Source: Papaver somniferum
Taxonomy: Eukaryota > Streptophyta > Magnoliopsida > Ranunculales > Papaveraceae
Direction of reading: 5' to 3'
Length of the DNA stretch: 64,000 nt
NCBI RefSeq assembly: GCF_003573695.1
Contig: NC_039368.1
Location: 82,474,374 to 82,538,373 of the forward strand
Shown: positions 23,476-34,434 of the stretch, piece after piece
How the letters are laid out: each line of letters opens with the position of its first letter
Position numbering within the stretch: position 1 is the first letter of the stretch
Made by a program: the position numbers and the translations under genes
The notes under the pieces: model-generated
Databases searched by the model: none
What the model was told of the DNA's origin: nothing
The model's input: only the letters and a program-made list of their open reading frames with translations

Positions 23476-25045
23476 TCAGACACTTCTCATCTTTCCCAAG
23501 TTAAAGATGAGAAGGCAAATGTCACCATTCAGTTGGGGACTGAACGGGCCAAGCCCACTTCCCTTGTTTTTTCGTGGCTTGTCATTGTTGGATGTGCTAA
23601 CAGATTTCTTACTTCTTCTGGAATATTTACCTTGCTTATCTTTATCCAGACTCACTCTTTGCATGTTCTTTTGAGTTTGGTGACTCTTTTGTTGCTTTTC
23701 TTGAATCTCCAACATGTATCTTTATCATGCCTTGAGTGTCCACAGAAGGAGCAGATCAATGTGGATGTTTTATATCCATGTAATTTTTCCTGTTTGACAC
23801 AACACCCAACCATTGTTTCCAGATTTGCAGAATCCATCGCTTTTGCTGTTTTGCTTTTGAAACCTAAACCATGATTGTTTCCAAAGGATCTCTGACCAAA
23901 CAACATTGCTGCAATTTTGTCAGAGCTTCCAGACAGCCTTTGCAGGTCATCTCTGAGAGAATTAATCTATTCTTCCTTTAGAGACATGGTTTTGACAAAA
24001 TTAATACGAAGATGCTCTATCTCAATATTTTTCGTCTGGAGTGATGATTCAAAATTCCTCAAGGAGACTTTAAGACGAAGGTTCTCTTGAAGCATCTCTT
24101 TATTCAGGAGATCAACCAACTCAGTGTCAAATTCAAGTTCTGAACCAGAATTTGAAGTTCAAAGAGAATCTGAAGTAAGGGCAGTAAATCCATTGCACCA
24201 GTTAGACTCATCTGAGTTATATTGAGAAGTATTGTCTTCTGTTGAATTATTTTCAGCAACTCCTGCAAATTTATTCTTCCTTTTTACTAGATTCTCGACC
24301 TCTTTGACTACTAGTGAATGATCACATTCATCAGCCCAGGACAGGTGAGAGGAAAACATCTCAGGTTTGTTCACAACGTTGAGTGCGAACGTTTTTCCTG
24401 TCTCTTGATCAAGAATTCTTAACTTTCCAATTAGTGAAGTCTAGGAAAGTGTATCAGGTTTGTTTCCCTCAATGATGGCATGCTTCTTAGACTCGTATCT
24501 AGATGGCAGCGATCTGAGAATTTTCATCACAATGTCCTTTTCAGGAATAGTCTTACCCAATGCAAAAGATGTATTAACAATTTCAGACACTTTGTGATTA
24601 AACTAATCAAATGTATATTCATCTGCCATACGAAGGTTCTCCCAATCGGAATTAAGGTTTTGAATCCTAGCTTCCTTTTCACTGGAGTTACCTTCAAATA
24701 CGGTTTCTAAGATATCCCAAGCATCTTTAGACATAGTGCAATTTGACACATGGTGCTGAAGATTTGGGGTAATGGCATGTATTATGGCATTCAAACTGTC
24801 GGAGTTTTTCTTTGCAGTATGTATCTCGGCAGGATTATATTCACCAATATTCTTGGGAACGTTTACATCTCCAACTGCCAGAACGGGAGCATCATAGCCA
24901 TTAACAACATATACCCACGATTAAAAATCACGCGCTTGAAGAAAAGCTCGCATATCAATTTTCCACCATAAGTAATTAGAGCCATCGAAGACTGGTGGTA
25001 CGTTAATAGAGATAGCACCTCTGTCCGTAGAGTCAGATCGCTACA
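23476..25045 (-). pseudogene. Element 2 gag (UBN2 capsid, long linker, CCHC zinc knuckle), decayed
   Basis: N-terminal signature PPVFDGSNYLWWKIDMRAFL near 25000-24940, then NAIIHAITPNLQHHVSN and AWDILETVFEGNSSEKEARI (24794-24603). SRYESKKHAIIEGNKPDTLS near 24500 continues the UBN2 core. An acidic linker (24374-24159) precedes the knuckle CSFCGHSRHDKDTC (C-X2-C-X4-H-X4-C) near 23750-23710 and a Lys-rich tail. Single stops interrupt the frame near 24945, 24606, 24441, 24161 and 23968. No protease or integrase follows. It is homologous to element 1 gag in architecture, but the two differ in linker and knuckle context, so they are different subfamilies. Confidence 0.8.
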
Positions 25046-25080
25046 AACATAGACTTTTGAGGTCTTGAACGTGTTTTCAT

Positions 25081-25092
25081 GCTCTGATACCA
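25081..25092 (-). other. Primer-binding site of element 2 (initiator tRNA-Met)
   Basis: The minus strand reads TGGTATCAGAGC, exactly complementary to the usual initiator tRNA-Met 3' end, two bases from the LTR end. Confidence 0.92.
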
Positions 25093-25094
25093 AT

Positions 25095-27511
25095 TGAAAA
25101 AGCGGGGGTCTAACAACACCACCCAATATTTAGCTTTGCAATCTGTATGGACAAATTAGAATATACTTTTAAGAGAATCGACAAGACTCAATCAATTAAA
25201 AGTATATCAACGAGTTTATATTTCTCTCTCTCTCTTGATTTGATTTCCTCAAACAGAAACTGCGAGTACTAATCAAATACAAGGAATAACTTGGATGGTA
25301 CCAAAGACCAATATCCAAGGATCCATCAATGAAAATCAACAACCAAAGGTTGGATTACTCTAATTGATGATCTAACGCACAACCTGTATTATTTCAATTA
25401 TAAAGATAAAACAATATAACGCGGAAACTGAAATAACACAGACACCAGAAATTTTGTTAACGAGGAAACCTCAAATGCAGAAAAACCCCGGGACCTAGTC
25501 CAGATTGAACACACATTGTATTAAGCCGCTACAGACACTAGCCTACTCCAAGCTAACTTCGGACTGGACTGTTGTTGAACCCCAATCAGTCTCCCACTGA
25601 TCCAAGGTACAGTTGTACTTCCTACGCCTCTGATCCCAGCAGGATACTGCGCACTTGATTCCCTTAGCTGATCACACCCATAACTAAGAGTTGATACGAC
25701 ACAAAATCGCAGGCTTTAACAATAAATAAATCTGTCTCACACAGACAAGTTTATCAAAAGATCGATCTGTCTCCCACTGAAAAACATAAAGTTTTTGTTC
25801 CGTATTTTGATAATAATCAAGGTGAACAGGAACCAATTGATAATCCGGTCTTATATTCCTGAAGAACAACCTATATAAATCAATCACCTCACAACAATCT
25901 TAGCGTATGGTAGCGAAACAAGATGTTGCGGAAAAACAAACAATGAGATGAAGATGTTTGTGACTACTTTTTATATCTTGCCTATCGGAGATATTAATAT
26001 CAATCTAATCAATATGATTGTACTCGTACGATAGAAGATGCAAGATCAGATCACACAACTACGATAAAAATAGTATCGATCTGGATTCACAATCCCAATG
26101 AAGTCTTTAAGTCGTTAACCTGGTTTTAGAAGAAGAAAACCAAAGGTTAAAAGAGAAACGACTCTAGCATGCAAACTAGTATCACACGTGAGGTGTAGGG
26201 ATTAGTTTTGCAGAGTTTCTAGATGTCCCCTTATATAGTCTTTCAAATCAGGGTTTCGCCTTGGTCATAAAGCAAAGAATATCCACCGTTAGATGAAAAC
26301 CTGATTTAGATTCAAGCTAATATTTCTCAACCGTTAGATCGAAAACTTAGCTTTTTATACACAAATGAAATGTACGCTTCTAGGTTTGTTAACCGTACCC
26401 AAACGTGCACATTGTTGGTTCAAAAATATTTAACCAAAAGGTTAGCCATATGAGCATTTCATACTAACCATATTCTTCTTCACCATAACTAGTTCAAGTG
26501 ACTCAAATGAACTAGTTAGAGAGTTGTTCAATTGCAAGGAAATCTTATGTACTACACAAGACACAATTAAAGCAAAGATGATTTGATTCACTTGAATTGG
26601 TTCATGAACTTTATAGTCACGGTTTGCAATTTGCATTCCTTAGTCTTTATAAGTTTAAGTTCAGAAATCATCTTCAGATATATAACCTTCTTAAGTTCCC
26701 ACACTAGGTTCGCGGACTTAAGCAACCGGGGAGAGTTTACAAACTCCAGCAGAAAATCTCGGCAAAGACTTTCCGCCGGTTCGCGGACTGGTACTCACTT
26801 AACAAGTTTTTCAACTCCAGCAAAATTTCTCGGGATGAGAAGTTCGGCAGCGCGCGGACTTGGGAACAAGCCATTCTTCCGGTTTCTCTTAATCAACAAA
26901 GTTCGCAAACTTTGGTTCAAGGAATAGGACTTATGCACATATGTGTTTCCACAACAATACTTGTGTTCATCATTGGTTATGTAATCTAAACTCTCATTCC
27001 AACCATTGAAACATTCTTAGAGGACGTTATATAGTTGTTACACCATTTCTCCTCAAAACAATTTTCAAAGTGATTGAAACATATCATGACTTTCTTCACT
27101 AGGTAAAGATAAACATGGTCGAAGCGAAACGCTTACCAACACATTTTTCGAGATATAGATAAGCGAGGTATACTCGGCTCGAAATACCAAATGTGTATAA
27201 TCTAAGTCTATATATAGCATACGACTTTTTGTCTCAAGAAGTAGGAGATAGAATAGATAGACTTTTGAGTGACAGATAAGTTCAAGTATTCACATACCTT
27301 TTTGTCGAGAAGTTCCACCGGTTCCTTGAGTAGTTCTTCTTATTGTATGATGAATATCCATGAAGTCCTTGAGCTCAACTACACTTTCTATCCTAGTCCG
27401 AGACTTAGCTATAGTAGACTAGAAATCAAGACTTAAAATTTTGATCACTAACATTGACAAACATACTTGAGATAGCAACGCATGCGAGTTCGACCGAGCA
27501 ATGCTTTAATA
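25095..27511 (-). repeat. Element 2 right LTR (5' LTR)
   Basis: 2417 bp uninterrupted copy, starting TGAAAAAGCGGGGG and ending TTTAATA, where the other copies read TCTAACA; the terminal CA has mutated to TA. Palindromic decamers GTTCGCGGAC sit near 26708 and 26779. Holds no gene. Confidence 0.87.
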
Positions 27512-27516
27512 GAAAA

Positions 27517-29022
27517 CTTCAAGTATTTATAGACAAGGAAGTTTGGACACCAAGGAATTTCCAAAACCGAAAATATTCTCAAGATATTCACTAAAGCACA
27601 TATTCGGTTTTCACAATTCCTGGAAATGATCTGTCCAAAAATAATGATCGAAATCTCTCGAAAAATCTAATTATTAAATGCACATTACTAATTCTGGAAT
27701 TTCCCTACCAAATGAAATTAATAACCTTAATTAAAAGATTCTTAACTTACTTATGTTTCGATCCTGGGATTCTCTTCCCTTATCCGTTAAGGAATATCTT
27801 TGAATAATTAAAGAAATAAACATTCACAGCACGTGTTCAAAGTTTGTCGACATCCTTACTTTGTAAGTTCTCTTTCACACTTACAACCTTGAAACCGATT
27901 TTCCACACTTCCAAACAAGTTTAGAATTGGTTCATATGACTTTTAAGAACTATGCGATTGATCAAACCAACATTCAATCACAATCATGGGTTTAACGGTT
28001 CTACCAAAACAAGTTTCGGTTATACCTCCATGTGAGTACTGTGCATAGTCACACTAGCTTTCCAAAATTCGGTTGACTAGGTACTAGGATCGGTTCCCCA
28101 CATATATATGGTATCTAACTTATATGTGTTGCACATGTCCATAGGATCGGGTTCCCCTTTGCCTAAAAACGTGTTGCACATGTCAATAGGATCGTTTCCC
28201 CTTTCTGCTATAAACCTTGCTGCACCCCATAAAAGGATCAGTGTCCCCTTGTGATGTACTGTACCTCTTACTAGAATCGGTTCCCCTCTCAAATATTTGG
28301 TCAGACACACAAACCCGATCATACCACAGGTGATTTCTTAAGATCGGTTCTACTAATAAAAGTTATACCAATACATAAGTGATGCCTTTGTGAATAGTTC
28401 TACCAAGAACATAAACAAGTTGTGATCGGTTATACTCAATCACACATATTGGTTGCTCATAAGATATGCAATGAATAACAAAACCAATAACACCTGGCAA
28501 TTTCCTTTTCGGTCCACAAACAAGTTTATGAACTTACTTTCTCAGAACACATGTAAATATTATTCCCTAGGATGAAATCCTCACCTCATACCCATACATA
28601 ATCACAATAGCATTCAAATGATTATGGCGATGTCTCATCTACAAATTTTAATGGTTAAGCAATAAACCTCGTATTGTATTCCTTAAAACTATGTCTATCT
28701 ATAGTTCAAACATGCTTCACAGTTATGTTTTCAATATGCACGACTTGAAAGATACGTTAGGGAATGAAATAGTTCAAGTCAAATATCACTAACCTCAAGT
28801 GGAAGGATGATTGTTGTTGTTGTAGATCCTTGCTTCTTCACATCTTCAAGACTTCAGAATACTTGTAATGTCTCATATCCTAATACTTTCAAGCTAACCT
28901 ATACGAAGTTGACTCTAGTACCTAATCAAGCGACTCTTAACATGAGTTTTGATTCACTAAAATATGACAACCAAACTTGACATACCAATGCTTGGTGGGT
29001 TCAACCGAGCAATGCTCTAACA
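27517..29022 (-). repeat. Element 1 right LTR, second part (after element 2)
   Basis: From 27533 it matches the left LTR from position 1. Ends GCTCTAACA at 29022. The first part of this LTR is 16004-17328. The five bases 27512-27516 are the target duplication of element 2. Confidence 0.88.
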
Positions 29023-30718
29023 TTTGAAGAACATAAATCACAATCGGTATTAGAGGTGGTTGTGTCGATGATGAACGCTTTGTAATCCAGTTATTTGTAT
29101 TGCTAATGGCGACGGTGATGAATCTGAGAGATTTTGGTGTTAGTTTTTTGTGGTCGTGACGATAATGGTCTTGTTTGTCGATTATGATATTAATGGTAGA
29201 TATCTTGGAAAGAACTTGGTTCTGGTTTTGATGGGGGAAGAAGATAACAAAAAACAGAGATTTGTGATCGGAAATTGGAGAAGATAACAAAGAATAGGAG
29301 TTTTATGGTCTGTTTTTGATTTTTTATTTTAACCGTCCATTTGACCCAGACCTTATTTTGTCCATCCATTTGACTCAAGAAAAGTGTCTTTTTGACTAAA
29401 TAGCCCACTTTGTGAACTAACAAATAGGATAACAATTTGGAGTCCTAGACCTCTTTTATTACTTTTCCATAGTCTATTTTCATGCTAAACTTTTGACTAC
29501 TTTCAGATTTGGTCTGCCCTAAAGAGCAATGAATTGGAAATGGCAAATAACTCCAAATTTGTTCCCATTTTTGAGCCCCACTTCCAAAGATTAGACCTAA
29601 TAGATCTCTATATGGGCAGGTCTACGTAGCTTTTAGCTCCCCATTATGTACGTCGAATCTCCATTGACCTCGGATAACCCCAGTTATGGACGAGAAAAAA
29701 ATAATATGCCGGCGTTTCTTACCATACAACAAGGTGTGAGCAATTGCCGAGCGGAATAGTTCAATTTTTCCTGCTGTTCATAAATGGAAGCAAAAGAGTC
29801 GTGCAAAGGACAAGCATATGTACAGAAAATGAGGTAGAATGCTAAAAAAAAATAGGCAGGTTTCATATACAAATTACACATGAAACCCGCATATTATATT
29901 ATTTTGAAATGAAAGGGTTAAATATTAAGCGGGTAATTTCTTTATCATCAGTCTTTAAATTCTTTAGGCAAGTATTTCAAGATTGTGAAAGTGTATCAAT
30001 CCAATAAATCATGTGGTTTATGACACCTTTTGTTTTGTATAGATTTGGTTCCTGGTATCAATCTAGAAGTTTTCTTGTTTTTTCCCGTTCTTTTTACACT
30101 TTCTGTTTCGAGAGGGAAATCATAGAAAGACCATGACTGTCGAATTATTCTAGATATATCACATCAGCAAATCAATATTAAAGTCTTTGGACGAGGAAAA
30201 CAATTAATTGATGTTAATTTCCTAGACACTGTTATTTGTTCACATAAAGGTAGGCTTGACGAAACCCACCAAGGTGGTCAATGATTTGAAGTGTTGAAAC
30301 TAATTTTTCAAGACGGAAATGGAGAATGTTTTTGATTATTTGTTCCCCAAGCCAAATTGGCAAACTCCATTTATTATTCTTCCTTACTATTCTGACTTTA
30401 ACATATATCTTATTCTTACGTACGTGGACGTGCAAATTTATCAATATGACCTCGTGCGACTTGGACCTTCAAAAAAAAAGAACAGCTACGAAAATACCAT
30501 ATCCACCGGAAACAGTGATACGCGGGAAAAACAGAGAAAATACGTGGTTGGAAAATATAAGTCGGCGAGGCTTTAAAATATTATTCATACCTTGATAAGC
30601 CCGGTTTAAAAATGTTCTTCTGCCGGACCTAAAAATGTTGAGCCAACAAGTCAAAAGGAATCGGTAAACGAAGAAAAGATTATAGAACTAGACTACTAGT
30701 AGTATATAATTTATTGTG
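29023..30718. other. Intergenic region upstream of the 30.9-kb gene
   Basis: AT-rich unique-looking DNA. No convincing ORF, RNA gene or bounded repeat was found. Short ORFs overlap on both strands and have low-complexity translations. The stretch nearest the gene is the presumed promoter. Confidence 0.5.
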
Positions 30719-30728
30719 TATATATAAG
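30719..30728 (+). promoter_or_regulatory. Probable TATA box of the At2g33490-like gene
   Basis: TATATATAAG, about 180 bp before the start codon. It is the only good TATA element close to the gene. A transcription start about 30 bp downstream would give a leader of roughly 150 nt. Confidence 0.5.
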
Positions 30729-30904
30729 GCCAAATCAATGTTTGGTGTTCCTCATTAATTTTCTTGCCTTTGAAGATCGACAAAAAAAATAAATCAGAAT
30801 CAAAGAACAATTGTTCTATCCATTTTCTCTGTTGTTTTGTTTGGGAACACAATTTTATAAGGAAGAAAAAAACTTAACAAGGAAACTTAAGGTTGAATCG
30901 AATC

Positions 30905-33046
30905 ATGGCGATGAAGTCTTCATGGGAGAAATTGAAGGGACTTGTACTTCCTAAACATCAAAATCAGAATAAGAAAGATGATAAAACAGTAAATTTCCAT
31001 TACCGTCCTTGTCCGAAGCTATTAGATGATTTTACCCAAGCTTCCAAGGTATGTAATGGATTGATCACTTTTAATTTTAAGGTCGTACATGTGGTAAAAT
31101 TTTAACTCGTGAATCACTTTATTTATTTTTTTCTCTTGATTGTTTAATTTAATTGTTTCCGCAGGTGTTGGATGACATGAAAAAAAGCAAAGATGCGATA
31201 CTCTATGCCGCCGCTGTGGCGGCAAATAGTGCGTCTGGTAAGTTGCTTGATGTAAATCTTGGTTAATTTTTCGTACTGCAATCGTATGTTTGTTTCCTTT
31301 CCAAGTTCTGTTACTTTTGAGTTATCTCTCTATGTGCCCTTACTTCCATAATATTTTCTCTTCAGCATTCTCAGGGTCTTTGCGAGAAATGGGTGCTTGT
31401 CTACTTGAGCAAAGTGCGCTGATTGACGAAGAACAAAGTGGTAATAACTAATAACCAGCTGTAATTGTTACTATATTTTTTTTATTTTTTTGGTGTTACT
31501 ACTGGTAATGGGTGTTTTACTTTCGTGCTCAGTAAGTATTCTCTCTAATCAAGTAATTTTGGTTGCAGGTAATGATCTCCATATGCTGAGTAAAGTGCAA
31601 TTTGAGCTTCAAGAACTTGTTGATAGCTATGTGAGTCCTTTACTTGTTGCAATTTTAAGGCATACACTGACAAATTCATGTATTATTCTTCTCTATAAAC
31701 ACCTAAAGTTCCTTGATCCTGTTATATTCTAATGTCCTACATTTCAGCGGTCTCATATTTTCCAGATAGCAGCACCATCTGAGTCCATTCTCAATCAACT
31801 ACAAACAATGGAGGTGGGTACTTGGCCATACATGCGTAGCCTACTACTGTTTCAACATTCGTATATATACAACCGTCTGTTTTTGTTCACGTTTGTGGTG
31901 ATATAATTTCAGCTGATGTGTTTTTGTATTTTTGCTGATCTATGCAGGATATGAAACAACAGTGTGATGAAAAAAGGTTATTCTATAATTTTTCATTTTA
32001 TCTTAATTTTCTAGCTACGTTTTCTTTAGAAAATTTCTCCAACTTTGAGTGTTTGTCTTTTCAGAAATGTGTATCAAGGCCTTTTGGCTGCCCAGGCGAA
32101 AATGGAAAAGTCAAGATCTTTCAAGGGTAAAACCGATTCATCTCAGCAGTTGCAAACAGCTTCTATTGAATATGAACGGGAGGCGATTTGCTTTGTTTTC
32201 CGTTTGAATTCATTGAAAAAAGAGCACACCCGGAGTTTTCTAACGCAGGCAGTTCAGCACCATGCTGCGCAGACTAGTCTCTTCAGCAAAGGACTTAAGT
32301 CACTCGAGGCAATAGATGTGGAAGTGCGATCAGCGGCTGAACATCGTCACAATGATCACAACTCCAATGGCTTTCAGGATCGCTATATGGATAGATGTGC
32401 CAGTTTGAGTGTTACCCGAAAAAATTTACAGTACATATCACCCTTGGAACTAAAAAAGCACGAGATAAAGTTAAGAGCTGACAAAACGAATGAAAGCAAC
32501 ATCGAAAGAGCTTCCAACAAGTTATATCGTGCTTTGTCATCTCAGAATTCTGGCCAGCTTCATGAACTTCCTAGCCCCCCAAGTGCTCGAAATACACCGG
32601 CAGTTCAATCTGCTAAGGTGAGGAGAAGTCAAGACCTCTATGCTACAATAGAAAACCGATTGACACCATCAAGTACATCAAGTGCATCAACATCATATCC
32701 ATTGCCCATCCCCCTTGAAACCGAGTACCCGAGTGACGCGAGATTCTATCACTCTGCTCCATCAACATATCCAAAATTACCCAGGTATGCTAAAACCGAT
32801 GAGTTCCTAAGATCCAAATATGTACATGTAGATGATGGAAGAGTTTGTCACTCTGCTCCTTTAGTGATAAGTCAAGACGTCGACTCTACAGACGGAATAC
32901 CGTGGACACCAACGAATGTCACAGCGTATCGCCTACCTCTTGGGAGTGAGCTCCCTCGCGGAAACTACATACCTTTAACTGACGATAGAGCGAAAGCAAT
33001 ACTTGGGAGCTTTAGACACAGCCAAACTCTTAGAGACTTGCAATGA
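30905..33046 (+). CDS. At2g33490-like protein (BAR-like helical N-terminus, Ser/Pro-rich tail), seven exons, intact
   Basis: Exons: 30905-31048, 31165-31237, 31366-31440, 31569-31630, 31748-31813, 31948-31976 and 32065-33046. All introns are GT-AG and phases join to 476 codons without a stop. The first ~250 residues are helical and resemble BAR/arfaptin-type folds. They include NSASAFSGSLREMG, KVQFELQELVDSYRSHIF and MKQQCDEKRNVYQGL, the family signatures annotated in Arabidopsis as hydroxyproline-rich glycoproteins (At2g33490, At3g26910). The RSFLTQAVQHHAAQ and GLKSLEAID block closes that domain. The tail is Ser/Pro-rich, repeats the HSAP phrase twice, and ends DDRAKAILGSFRHSQTLRDL. There is no signal peptide, so a cytosolic or membrane-surface role is likelier than a wall protein (inference). 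A second ATG at 30911 (MKSSWEKL) matches the family start better than 30905. Function is uncharacterised as far as I know. Confidence 0.88.
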
Positions 33047-33251
33047 AGTGAATCATATATGTATACATACTTAAATCATATTGCAATGAACGAAAGCAAT
33101 ACTCTTATAATTATTAAATCGGACTCCCTATTCCATCTTAAATGGAGTATAATATCATGTGATTAACAATGAAACTTAAATTTTACAGATATTTTTCTTA
33201 ACAAACACGGTGTTTTTTAGATTAAGGAAATGACATTGGAGTGATCTGAAT
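33047..33251 (+). other. 3' flank of the At2g33490-like gene
   Basis: AT-rich sequence after the stop codon, probably 3' UTR plus flank. I see no canonical AATAAA. AATGAAAC-type near-matches occur near 33169. The MITE starts at 33252. Confidence 0.4.
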
Positions 33252-33484
33252 CAGTGGCGGAGCCAAGTTTCAACATTAAGGAGGGCTAAACAATTTTTTT
33301 TAATAGATTTTGGGTGGACTAAACTGTGAAAATGATAAAATTGAGGGGACTAAACACTAAAAAAAGGAGGATTTAACATAAAATGTAGAAGAAATGAGGG
33401 CTTAATTTGTGATTTAAGGGGGGTGGGGTGGGGGTGGGGGATGTGCCTAGAGCCAGGTCTGGCCCACCTTTGGCTCCGCCACTG
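33252..33484. mobile_element. hAT-like MITE, 233 bp
   Basis: Terminal inverted repeats CAGTGGCGGAGCCA (33252) and TGGCTCCGCCACTG (ending 33484) are perfect over 14 bp. CAGTGGCGGAGCC is a common plant MITE terminus of hAT type. The interior is low in coding potential, with a G-rich run at 33419-33440. An 8-bp target duplication is not clear: the flanks are ATCTGAAT and GATCTTCT. Confidence 0.75.
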
Positions 33485-34434
33485 GATCTTCTGCTTTGTG
33501 TTGTGTGTAAAAGATATTTTGTTATACTTCTTTTGTAGAACTTTGTAGCATGTTAGTGATTATTGGAATGTTATTTGTTCCACTAAGCACCCATTTTTAG
33601 ATGATGTGCTCACTCGTTTCCACTTCAGTCTTTCAATTATCCGAAGAGATGGTGCACGGTGAAGATATCAGTTTTCGTAGCTTAAAGCTTTATCGAATTT
33701 AGAGGTGTTGTGTATATACCTTTTGTGAATGTAACGCTTCGATAATTTTATAACACAACACATTATTGTTATATCACTTGAGATATTATCTTTTATGTTA
33801 TATCAGAGTGTGTGGGTTAGTAGTGTAAAATATTAAAATTAACTACATACGAGTTAGTTAAATCCATCCTTAAAACAAAATTCCTAAACAATAACCAAAC
33901 ATGTTAATGATCAGTTATAGGATCCGATCTTTAACAAAGTTATCAAACCCTAACCTACTGTCATGTTAAAATCTAAACCAAAAAAAACAAATCTAACTAA
34001 CTGATTTTTTTCCCTCTTATTTGTGATGCATCTAAACTAAAAAATCAAATCCAAGTTAGGATACATCTCTTTGAACTGGTTTTGGTGGAGAGATGGAGTA
34101 GTATTAGAAGAACGGTGGGAGGGATGGAGAAGAAATAGGTGCCGGTGAGTGATTGATTCGTAATTTGGGTGTTTTAAAAAGTTAAGTTATTGAGGTGGTT
34201 CCATTTTTGGGTGCAAGCAATAAGTCAAAGGAGTAGTATTTGGGATATGTTAAAAAGTGTTTGGGTGGAAAATAGGAGAAGCGTGAGTGGTAATTAATGA
34301 GAGTGGCAAATAGGAAAAATAGGGGTGGTAAATAGATGAAACCGACCAAAAAGAGTAGCGGGGGTGAATAATTGAAAGTCCGTATTATTTGCAAATATTT
34401 GGTCGATAATACTCATTCCAGCACTGTTAGAGCA
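33485..34434. other. Intergenic region, nothing recognised
   Basis: AT-rich, no credible ORF or repeat boundary. It lies between the MITE and the solo LTR. Confidence 0.4.

Larger units (their letters stand above)
17329..27511 (-). mobile_element. Element 2: SIRE-like gag-only Ty1/copia retrotransposon nested in element 1's LTR
   Basis: LTRs are 17329-21202 (with a solo LTR inside) and 25095-27511. Both start TGAAAAA(A/G)CG and end GCTCTAACA or its mutated form CTTTAATA. Flanks are GCAAA (17324-17328) and GAAAA (27512-27516), a 5-bp target duplication with one difference. Primer site TGGTATCAGAGC and polypurine tract AAAGGGGGAGAT are intact. The 3.9-kb interior holds gag with a zinc knuckle and a 148-codon ORF but no protease, integrase, RT or RNase H. 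It must have been mobilised in trans by an autonomous relative (inference). Confidence 0.88.
1..29022 (-). mobile_element. Element 1: SIRE-like gag-only Ty1/copia retrotransposon, outermost layer of a nested stack (left end outside window)
   Basis: The two LTR copies are 1-1488 (partial) and 16004-17328 plus 27517-29022. Both end in the same terminus, CCGAGCAATGCTCTAACA on the plus strand. The polypurine tract abuts the left LTR and a TGGTACCAGAGC primer site abuts the right one, so the element reads on the minus strand. Removing the nested Athila (2957-13739) and element 2 (17329-27511) leaves about 3.7 kb of internal sequence. That sequence contains gag with a zinc knuckle and a small coiled-coil-like ORF, but no protease, integrase, reverse transcriptase or RNase H. 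Reconstructed LTR length is about 2.8 kb, so the left LTR should begin about 1.3 kb before the window. The target duplication cannot be tested from this window; the five bases after the right LTR are TTTGA. Assignment to the SIRE/Maximus side of copia rests on LTR size, primer site and gag type. Confidence 0.85.

Noticed and set aside
23443..23874. 143-codon plus-strand ORF antisense to gag
   Set aside because: It is the complement of the gag knuckle and Lys-rich tail, which carry real family motifs on the minus strand.
32045..32064. Start of the long ORF at 32045 as a single-exon gene
   Set aside because: The first 20 bases are intron with an AG at 32063-32064; exon joining gives one continuous 476-codon frame from 30905.
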